From JAEUIX01 sp046156035 (lineage in GTDB: Bacteria > Planctomycetota > Phycisphaerae > Phycisphaerales > UBA1924), in contig JBJXEW010000052.1 in NCBI GenBank assembly GCA_046156035.1, positions 76,233 to 140,232 of the forward strand: a stretch of 64,000 nucleotides of DNA, in the 5' to 3' direction. The number at the start of each line of letters is the position of its first letter. Position 1 is the stretch's first letter. The position numbers and the translations under genes are program-made. The notes beneath the pieces are model-generated. The model searched no databases. It was not told the origin of the DNA and was given only the letters and a program-made list of their open reading frames with translations. Below, one piece after another: positions 58,268-64,000 of the stretch.

Positions 58268-59686
58268 TCACTTCACAATCTTCACCGTGCTGATCCGGTC
58301 CACCAGCACCTCGTAGACGATCGCGACATCGTCGGCGTTCATGCGCACGCACCCCATGCTCATCTGCTTGCCCACGCTCGCGGCGTCGATCGTGCCGTGG
58401 ATGCCGTAGCCGGTGAACTTGCGCGTGCTGTCGTCCACGCCGTCCAGGCCCAGCCAGTGCTCGCCGATGGGGTTCTTGGGGTTGTCGGCCTCAAACACCT
58501 CGCCCGTGCGCGGGTTCACCCAGCGCGGGTTGGTGAGTTTGCTCTTGGGCCGCACCACAAACGCGCCCTCGGGCGTGCCGTTGCTCTCGCCCAGCCCCAC
58601 GCTGAAGGAGCGCACAAACGTCCAACTCGGGTCCTGCCCGTCCGGGCCCATCTCGCGCCCGATGGATGCGCTGGCCGGCAGCGGGTCGCCCATGTACAGG
58701 TCCATGCGATAGTCGCTCTTGTGCACCACGGCGTGGAAGGGCGCCCGCACCACCTTGATCTTCTGCCCCACGCGGAGTGCGCCGGGGTTGGTGATCTTGT
58801 TGATCCGCTGGATGAACCGCCAGTCCACAGGCAGGCCCTGCTTGCGCGTCAGCGTCACCAGCGAATCGCCGGAGGCGATCGCGTACACATCTGTGAGCGG
58901 GTCGCCCTTGCTCACGGCGGGTGAGAAGATGAGCGTCTCGTTCATCGCCGCGATCTGCGAGCGAAGGGCCTTGCGCTCCTCGGTGGGCAGGCGCGAATCC
59001 AGCAGGGCGCTGTTGAGCAGCGTCCGGGCCTCCAGCGGCTTGCCCGCGGCTTGGGCCCGCCCCGCCTCATCCACCATCGCGCGCACGCTTGAGGGTGCGT
59101 TGCCCTCGCTGCCACCCCCACCCCCCAGGCCGCTGCCGGGGCCAGCCGCGCCATCGGCGGGAAGGGGCTGGCCGGTGCTGGGCTGGGGTGTGGTGCCCGG
59201 CCTGAGGGGTACGGGCAAAGTTGGTGCGTTCTTGTTCTCGCCAGCGGGGTTCACGTTGGGAACGCTGGTTCCCGGTGCGCCACCAGTGGGGGCGGCGGGA
59301 GGCATGTTCGGGCCGCTGGTTGCCGGCGCGTTCGCGGGGGGAGAAGAAGCAGGTGCGGGCACCAGCGTGCCGGTGTTGGGCTTGCCCATGTCGATGGGCT
59401 TCGGCTCAGTCTTGGCCGGTTCCGTCTTGGGCGGCTCGGCCTGTGGCTGCGCGCCGGTGCCAGTTGGCGCGGCGGAGGCCTGCTCCGTCGCCTGCGCGGC
59501 CTGCGGCTCGGTGCCGCCGGCAAACTTCCAGATGCCGATCAGCCCCAACCCGGCCACGATGAACGCCCCGCCCACCAGGCCCACGCGCGCCCCCATGCCC
59601 GAAAGCGGGCCCGGCCTGCCGCCGCTGCCACCGCCCGTTCGATCAGGGCGAATGTCGGAACGTGGAGATTGAGAAGAAAGAGCCAT
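58268..59686 (-). CDS. L,D-transpeptidase (YkuD) with LysM domain
   Basis: The gene encodes 472 residues from the ATG after AAGGAT. A TM (VGLVGGAFIVAGLGLIGIW) at about 35-53 is followed by a long Pro/Ala/Gly-rich spacer, a helical segment, and a LysM motif (YAIASGDSLVTLTRKQGLP...NPGALRVGQKIKV). The C-terminal YkuD domain has GIHGTIDAASVGKQMSMGCVRM with the catalytic Cys at about 445. It forms 3-3 cross-links or anchors proteins in peptidoglycan at the periplasmic face. It supports a peptidoglycan-bearing envelope. Confidence 0.92.
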   Translation of the reverse strand: MALSSQSPRSDIRPDRTGGGSGGRPGPLSGMGARVGLVGGAFIVAGLGLIGIWKFAGGTEPQAAQATEQASAAPTGTGAQPQAEPPKTEPAKTEPKPIDMGKPNTGTLVPAPASSPPANAPATSGPNMPPAAPTGGAPGTSVPNVNPAGENKNAPTLPVPLRPGTTPQPSTGQPLPADGAAGPGSGLGGGGGSEGNAPSSVRAMVDEAGRAQAAGKPLEARTLLNSALLDSRLPTEERKALRSQIAAMNETLIFSPAVSKGDPLTDVYAIASGDSLVTLTRKQGLPVDWRFIQRINKITNPGALRVGQKIKVVRAPFHAVVHKSDYRMDLYMGDPLPASASIGREMGPDGQDPSWTFVRSFSVGLGESNGTPEGAFVVRPKSKLTNPRWVNPRTGEVFEADNPKNPIGEHWLGLDGVDDSTRKFTGYGIHGTIDAASVGKQMSMGCVRMNADDVAIVYEVLVDRISTVKIVK

Positions 59687-59756
59687 GCGTTCATCCTTGA
59701 TGCTGCTTGCCGTCCGTGCGAGCCGCCCGCCGCGCGAGCCACTCATTATTGCCGCT

Positions 59757-59811
59757 TCCCCCTCCGCTCCGAGCGGAGGGGGTGGCCGAGTCTGCGAGGC
59801 CGGGGGAGGAG
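59757..59811. repeat. Palindromic repeat, C/G-rich family, intergenic copy D
   Basis: CCCCCTCCGCTC-CGAGCGGAGGGGG is one hairpin. TGGCCGAGTCTGCGAGGCC then forms a second, ended by GGGGGAG. The two-hairpin layout matches the rarA copy read on the minus strand. It lies between ygfA and the L,D-transpeptidase gene. Confidence 0.7.
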
Positions 59812-59836
59812 ACCACACAGTATCGGTCGCCGCCCT

Positions 59837-60445
59837 TCACCCGCTCCGCACCAACTCCATCTCCGTCGCCACCCAATCCACACGCACATCCCGCTCATCC
59901 CGCGGCACCGCCTCCACCACCTGCACGGCAAACCCCACGCCAATCTTCACAGCCCGCACGCCCGCCTGGCTCAGGAACCGGTCGTAAAAGCCACCGCCCC
60001 GGCCAAGCCTGCCGCCGGCGCGGTCAAAGGCCAGGCCCGGCACCAGCACCACATCAATCTCGTTCGGGTCAATCGCCGCTGCGTCCGGCCGCGGCGAGCG
60101 CACCGCGTGCCGATCCGGCAACAGGTCGGCGTTGAAGTCCGTGATCGGCACCGCCTCCAGCCGCTTGTTGGGCCAGTCCACGCGCGGCACACACACCCGC
60201 ACACCGCACTCCAAGGCCACCATCGCCGCGGGCGTGCAGTTGAGTTCATCCGGCAGGGGTGCGTACACCAGCACGGTCTTGGCGGCGTTCCACTCGGCAA
60301 TCTCGGCGATGCGGCGGCAGGCGTTGCCGGACATCCACCACGCATCATCGGGCTTGATCGAAGCGAGCGCGGCACGCATGGCCGTGCGCATCGCCACTTT
60401 GGTGGCGTGGAGCGGATCGGACTGTGGAGCGGTGGCATCGGGCAT
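59837..60445 (-). CDS. 5-formyltetrahydrofolate cyclo-ligase
   Basis: The protein has 202 residues. The family signature VPGLAFDRAGGRLGRGGGFYDRFL is intact, with VYAPLPDE and ERDVRVDWVATE strings also typical. The enzyme converts 5-formyl-THF to 5,10-methenyl-THF with ATP in the cytoplasm. It ends about 150 bp before the L,D-transpeptidase gene, and a palindromic repeat fills most of that gap. Confidence 0.93.
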   Translation of the reverse strand: MPDATAPQSDPLHATKVAMRTAMRAALASIKPDDAWWMSGNACRRIAEIAEWNAAKTVLVYAPLPDELNCTPAAMVALECGVRVCVPRVDWPNKRLEAVPITDFNADLLPDRHAVRSPRPDAAAIDPNEIDVVLVPGLAFDRAGGRLGRGGGFYDRFLSQAGVRAVKIGVGFAVQVVEAVPRDERDVRVDWVATEMELVRSG

Positions 60446-60487
60446 GGAGCGGAGCGTATCGCCGCACGCGCCGCGTCCACGAGAAAT

Positions 60488-60516
60488 AAAGCGGCACCCT
60501 TCGCGGGTGCCGCTTT
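60488..60516 (-). terminator. Hairpin terminator, usable on both strands
   Basis: AAAGCGGCACCC and GGGTGCCGCTTT form a 12-bp stem with a five-base loop. On the minus strand it is followed by ATTTCTC, extending the T-rich tail. It lies 32 bp after the CHRD gene stop. Confidence 0.85.
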
Positions 60517-60547
60517 GAGAAACGCATGCAGAAGTCGCCGCGCTGAC

Positions 60548-61144
60548 TCAGCGGCGGCGGCGCGCCGCCATCAGGCCCGAAAGGGCCAGCACGGCACCTG
60601 TGCCGGGAGACGGCACGAGCGACAGGAACCCGCGGATCTCACCGCCGGGGAAGACGCTCGAGTGCACGTTCACGTACGCCTTGCCATCGGCCATGCTCTG
60701 GAAGAGCACCGCCTCCGCCAGCGCGGTTGTGCCGCCGTTGGCCGTGATGAAGCCCGCGCGATAACTCGACGCGAGCGTCATGTCCAACGTCAGGTCAAAC
60801 GTGCCCGACGTTGCGCCCGTCGGGAAACCGACAAATGTCGGCGTGGTCGTGGCCACGCTGGCCGTGCCCTCGCCCGCGACGGCGGTGGGCCCGTGGATGT
60901 GGCACGCCGTGTTGCCGGCGAGCAGGCCGGTGAAGTCCACACGCACACGCATGGTGTGCGCGATTGAGTCGACGTCGACGATGGAAAACCCCGTCGCGGG
61001 TGAGGCGTTCGGGGGCGACTCGGCGGGGCCGCTCAGGACGGCTTGGTACGAGACCACGGCGGCGTGCGCGGCACTGGCCGCGGCGCACGCGATGATGGCG
61101 GCGCAGGCACCGCGCGACAACGAACGCTTGTGCGAAACTCTCAT
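60548..61144 (-). CDS. Exported CHRD-domain protein with PEP-CTERM-like tail
   Basis: The gene encodes 198 residues. GGAGGAGG favours the second of two close ATGs. A signal peptide (ACAAIIACAAASAAHA) is followed by a CHRD domain of about 130 residues (YQAVLSGPAESPPNASPATG, HIHGPTAVAGEG, YVNVHSSVFPGGEIRGFL). The C-terminus VPSPGTGAVLALSGLMAARRRR is a PEP-CTERM-type sorting tail. CHRD domains occur in secreted proteins, and their biochemical role is unclear. It is probably a surface or matrix protein. A terminator follows. Confidence 0.88.
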   Translation of the reverse strand: MRVSHKRSLSRGACAAIIACAAASAAHAAVVSYQAVLSGPAESPPNASPATGFSIVDVDSIAHTMRVRVDFTGLLAGNTACHIHGPTAVAGEGTASVATTTPTFVGFPTGATSGTFDLTLDMTLASSYRAGFITANGGTTALAEAVLFQSMADGKAYVNVHSSVFPGGEIRGFLSLVPSPGTGAVLALSGLMAARRRR

Positions 61145-61320
61145 GGGCATTCCTCCTCCAAACTCTTTCCTTCGGCCCGCCGCGCGTGCGGTCGCGACCA
61201 CGCGCAGTATGGACCATCCCGGTCCGCAACGCAAGGAATATTCCGCGTCATCGGCAATCTTGCTTGAGGGCCCGCGCCCGGTACGGTGTATGTTATTAGC
61301 GAGGTGCCGGATTCGCGGGT

Positions 61321-62772
61321 TCACGTGGGCTGTGCTCGTCCCCGCGCCCTGCGAGCCTCCTCCAACCGCTCCGCCAGCAGTTTTTCCGCCCCGTGTTGCG
61401 TGGGCCGGTAGTACGTGCGATCAATGCCCAAGTAACCCTGCGTGCCGATCATGCCCAAGGTTGCTGAGGGCGTGCCCTGCTCGTGGGTGTACTGGTAGCC
61501 GCCACCCTTGGACTCACGCGGCCCCTCTCCCTGAGTCTCTGCCGCCTTCTCCCCTGCCTTGCGCACGTTCCCATCCTTGATGTGCGCGGGCACGGCCACG
61601 GTCCGCCCCTCGCGCACATCCTTGAGCGCCTCATCGATCGCGATGTAACTCGCGTTGCTCTTTGGCGCGAGCGCCAGATAGGTGGCGCACTGCGCCAGTG
61701 TGATCCGCGCCTCGGGCAGGCCGATGCGTTCCACGAGGCTCCACGCCGCCTCCGCCACCATGATCGCCCGCGGGTCGGCGTTGCCGATGTCTTCGCTGGC
61801 GAGAATCGCCATCCGGCGCGCAATGAACCGCGGGTCTTCGCCGCCCTCCAGCATCCGCGCGATCCAGTACAGGGCCGCGTCCGGGTCGCTCGCCCGCAGA
61901 CTCTTGATCATCGCGCTCGCGGCGTCGTAGTGCTCATCACCCGTGCCGTCGTAGACGGACAGTTTCTGCTGGATGCTGTCCTCGGCGGCCTGGCGGTCGA
62001 TGCGCAGCAGCGGTGGGCGGTCAGCGCCCCCACCGCCTCGCCGAGCCTCGGCACCTCCCCCAGAGGGGGAGGGGACGTGCGGGAGAGTCGCCTGCGCACT
62101 CAGCACCGCCACCTCAAGCGCGCCCAGTGCCCTTCGTGCATCCCCATCGCTCTTCACCGCCCACACGCGCAGGGCATCGTCATCCACGCGCAGGTCCAGC
62201 GTGCCGTAGCCGCGCTCGCGGTCGGCGATCGCGCGCCGCAGCACGTCGATGACCTCCTCCTCCGTCAGCGGTTCGAGCCGGAAGAGCGTGGAGCGCGAGA
62301 CGAGGGCGGAGTTGATGGCAAAGAGGGGGTTCTCCGTTGTGGCCCCGATCAGCGTGATGATGCCGCGCTCCACATCGCCCAGCAGCACGTCCTGCTGGCT
62401 GCGGCTGAAGCGGTGAATCTCGTCCAGAAACAGCACCGTGCGGCGCTGCTCCAAGGCCAGCCGCTCCGCGGCCTGCTCCAGGATCGTCCGTACACGGGCC
62501 ACGCCCACCTGCGAAGCGTTCTCACGCTCAAAGTGCCGGTTGGTGGCGCGTGCGATCACCTCCGCAAGCGTCGTCTTCCCCGTGCCCGGCGGCCCGAAGA
62601 AGACCAGGCTCGTGAGTTGGTCCGCCGCGATCATGCGCCGCAGGAGTTTGCCTTCGCCCAGAATGTGCTTCTGCCCCGCGACCTCCTCCAGCGTGCGCGG
62701 CCGCATGCGCACCGCCAGCGGCTCAACTTTTTTGAGCCGGTCGGTTCGCCGCTGTGCCCACAGGTCGCTCAC
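61321..62772 (-). CDS. rarA: Replication-associated recombination ATPase RarA (MgsA)
   Basis: The protein has 483 residues. Walker A FFGPPGTGKTT (about 58-68), Walker B FLDEIHRFSRSQQD, sensor ATTENPLFAIN, and the C-terminal MgsA domain (DPDAALYWIARMLEGGEDPRFIARRM...SEDIGNADPRA) are all present. The protein is a clamp-loader-like AAA+ ATPase that acts at stalled forks with SSB. Residues 231-252 (PHVPSPSGGGAEARRGGGG) are an in-frame repeat insertion between the AAA+ lid and the oligomerisation domain. Confidence 0.95.
   Translation of the reverse strand: MSDLWAQRRTDRLKKVEPLAVRMRPRTLEEVAGQKHILGEGKLLRRMIAADQLTSLVFFGPPGTGKTTLAEVIARATNRHFERENASQVGVARVRTILEQAAERLALEQRRTVLFLDEIHRFSRSQQDVLLGDVERGIITLIGATTENPLFAINSALVSRSTLFRLEPLTEEEVIDVLRRAIADRERGYGTLDLRVDDDALRVWAVKSDGDARRALGALEVAVLSAQATLPHVPSPSGGGAEARRGGGGADRPPLLRIDRQAAEDSIQQKLSVYDGTGDEHYDAASAMIKSLRASDPDAALYWIARMLEGGEDPRFIARRMAILASEDIGNADPRAIMVAEAAWSLVERIGLPEARITLAQCATYLALAPKSNASYIAIDEALKDVREGRTVAVPAHIKDGNVRKAGEKAAETQGEGPRESKGGGYQYTHEQGTPSATLGMIGTQGYLGIDRTYYRPTQHGAEKLLAERLEEARRARGRAQPT
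62025..62077. repeat. Palindromic repeat, C/G-rich family, copy C (in frame in rarA)
   Basis: On the minus strand CCCCTCCCCCTC-TGGGGGAGG and TGCCGAGGCTCGGCGAGGC form two hairpins closed by GGTGGGGG. It adds about 18 residues of Pro/Ser/Gly/Arg to RarA at a domain junction. Confidence 0.7.
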
Positions 62773-62794
62773 ACGCTCATGCTACGCGGTGTTG

Positions 62795-62935
62795 GCGCGA
62801 AGGCGCGAAGCAAGGCATCGATGAACCGCGAAGGGCTCGAAGGTCGCGAAGGTTCACGCCGCGCCGTACGTCCGAGGCCAAGCCCTTCGCGCTCTTCGCG
62901 GCCTTCGCGGCCTTCGCGCCTTCGCGTCTTTGTGC
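62795..62935. repeat. GCGAAGGC octamer inverted-repeat cluster (intergenic)
   Basis: The left half has direct copies of GCGAAG(G/C)C-type units, including CGCGAAGGGCTCGAAGGTCGC. The right half has the complement (CCTTCGCGGCCTTCGCGCC and others), giving a large imperfect stem. It fills the rarA to 3D-protein spacer. The related GAAGGCAC unit lies inside prpB. Confidence 0.7.
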
Positions 62936-62948
62936 CAACTTCCCGCCG

Positions 62949-63656
62949 TCAGTTGCGCGAATCGCGCACGCGCCGCCAACTCTCGGCCGGCTGCCCGTCC
63001 ACATACTCCCACACCGTCACGGGCAGTTTCTTCACGCCCCACTTGCGGGCCGCCTCGTGCGTGGGAAAGAGCACATCCAACCGGTGGCCCTTGATCGCCC
63101 CGCCCCGGTCGAGCACGGGAACGATGCGGTCCGCGTCGTAGCCGGGAATCGAGATCATGGAGCCCAGGGGCAGGATGCGTGTGTCCGCGGCCACCAACTT
63201 GTGGGCGTTCGTCTCCACGGCGTGCAGGGAGGCCGTGATGCCGTCTGCAGAGTCCCCGCAACTCCGCCAATCAGGCGAGTACGCCGTGACCTTCATCCAG
63301 ACCACGTGCTTCGGACGGGCCGGGCGGCCGTTGAACCAGCGGATCGACGTGTCGGCGTGCAGGCCGTCGGGCAGGGCTCCCGCGGCCTCGCCCACGGGGG
63401 CCGTGTTCTGGGCCGGGTCGCGGTCCGCGAGCGGATCGTCCACCTGAATCTGGTCCGCCGCGATGGCGGCCGTTTCCATCGGCACATCCACCATGGCCAA
63501 GGCCGTGGCCGATGAACGGCTGGTCAGTTCTTTGGTGATGACCGCCGAGGCGGAGACCACCAGAAGCACCAACGCCACCACCGCCGCCTCGGCAAGGGCC
63601 GGACGGGCAGGGAGCGGTCGGTCTGTGGGTTGGTCTTTGCTCACTTGGGCGTTCAT
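62949..63656 (-). CDS. 3D-domain protein (RlpA/MltA-like double-psi barrel)
   Basis: The gene encodes 235 residues from MNAQVSKDQP. A start 17 codons upstream is possible, and neither has a clear SD. A TM lies at about 24-44 (AAVVALVLLVVSASAVI), then a linker, then a 3D domain (MKVTAYSPDWRSCGDSADG; LVAADTRILPLGSMISIPGYD; VPVLDRGGAIKGHRLDVLFPTHEAARKWG) with the three conserved Asp of the MltA/RlpA-like barrel. Such domains cut or bind peptidoglycan glycan strands. It is anchored with the domain in the periplasm. Confidence 0.85.
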   Translation of the reverse strand: MNAQVSKDQPTDRPLPARPALAEAAVVALVLLVVSASAVITKELTSRSSATALAMVDVPMETAAIAADQIQVDDPLADRDPAQNTAPVGEAAGALPDGLHADTSIRWFNGRPARPKHVVWMKVTAYSPDWRSCGDSADGITASLHAVETNAHKLVAADTRILPLGSMISIPGYDADRIVPVLDRGGAIKGHRLDVLFPTHEAARKWGVKKLPVTVWEYVDGQPAESWRRVRDSRN

Positions 63657-63866
63657 TGGGGAAGGAAGTTGTAGGCTTGCATTCACTATCGGGCAACCAC
63701 TTACCATACTATAACCAAACGTCGGTCCGAACGCCCCCGCGACTCCAGCCTTCGTTGATGCCCCACTGACGACGTTCTGTCAGTGGACCAGCCGATATCG
63801 TAGCGAGCGGTGGTTGGCCTGAGCACTGGCCAGGCGGTCAGGCGGAAAGTGCTCTAAGTCTCTGCC

Positions 63867-64000
63867 ATGATGACACTTACAGAAATCGTGGCCTCGGGCA
63901 TCATCGGTCTGGTGGCGGGGGTTTTTGGCGGCTTGGCGGGGGTTGGCGGGGCGATTGTCATTCTTCCGAGTTTGGGCGTGCTCTTTGGTTATCCGGCAGC
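63867..64000 (+). CDS. TauE/SafE-family permease (5' part, runs off the window)
   Basis: Forty-four codons are visible. GLVAGVFGGLAGVGGAIVIL followed by PSLGVLFGYPA is the Gly-rich first helix repeat of TauE/SafE (sulfite or sulfonate exporter) membrane proteins. Two adjacent ATGs could start it, and there is no obvious SD. Confidence 0.7.
   Translation, partial: MMTLTEIVASGIIGLVAGVFGGLAGVGGAIVILPSLGVLFGYPA

Overview
The window looks like a chromosomal segment of a planctomycete, most likely from the Phycisphaerae. This is inferred from gene content, because no rRNA or other phylogenetic marker is present. The evidence is high GC, very long Sec-exported RHS proteins carrying dockerin-like EF-hand segments, exported proteins ending in a 'VPSP...hydrophobic...RRRR' PEP-CTERM-like tail, membrane proteins with a C-terminal CxxCG...CPxCG ribbon, and a split type II secretion/type IV pilus-like operon. 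No complete tRNA or rRNA gene and no CRISPR array was seen.

Layout. (1) 1-5.3 kb: the 5' part of a giant minus-strand surface protein (Ig-like then CARDB repeats; it runs off the left edge) and a small PEP-CTERM-like exported protein. (2) 5.6-14.3 kb: two plus-strand genes converge on a five-gene minus-strand operon. In transcription order the operon encodes an exported ComEC/Rec2-type metallo-beta-lactamase, a DUF2235 alpha/beta hydrolase, a membrane coiled-coil protein, a 688-aa lipoprotein and a trypsin-fold serine protease with an intact triad. I do not recognise this combination, and it is one of the best candidates for an undescribed system. (3) 14.6-21.8 kb: a six-gene, tightly overlapping secretion operon (secretin GspD, ATPase GspE, GspC/PilP-like, GspL/PilN-like, GspM/PilO-like, TPR lipoprotein). 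(4) 22-33.5 kb and 41.5-49.2 kb: two giant secreted RHS genes. Each has its own C-terminal tip and a small membrane-anchored gene immediately downstream that is a candidate immunity gene. Broken RHS cassettes, a mosaic transglutaminase/RHS-tip ORF and an IS5-like transposase remnant surround them, so this reads as a polymorphic-toxin locus with visible cassette scrambling. (5) 33.6-38.2 kb: a three-gene glycan-modification cassette of carbamoyltransferase, GT32-like glycosyltransferase and a GT25 + sulfotransferase-like + GH16 fusion. (6) 38.4-41.3 kb: a divergent pair (an XRE regulator with a membrane tail and an LRAT/NlpC-like protein with a membrane tail), a PfkB kinase with a Cys-rich insertion, and an exported helical protein. 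(7) 49.3-53.2 kb: two XRE-type genes (one frameshifted), a KAP-family P-loop NTPase and a tRNA/tmRNA 3'-end fragment, resembling an accessory or defence island. (8) 53.3-64 kb: mostly ordinary genes. These are a fibre-like surface protein, PrpB-family lyase, M28 peptidase, thymidylate kinase, L,D-transpeptidase, 5-formyl-THF cyclo-ligase, a CHRD-domain protein, RarA, a 3D-domain protein and the start of a TauE/SafE permease.

A theme across the window is short palindromic or tandem repeats. At least four families occur both between genes and inserted in frame inside conserved enzymes (gspE, the gspC-like gene, rarA, prpB, the M28 peptidase). Their translations have the look of added surface loops.
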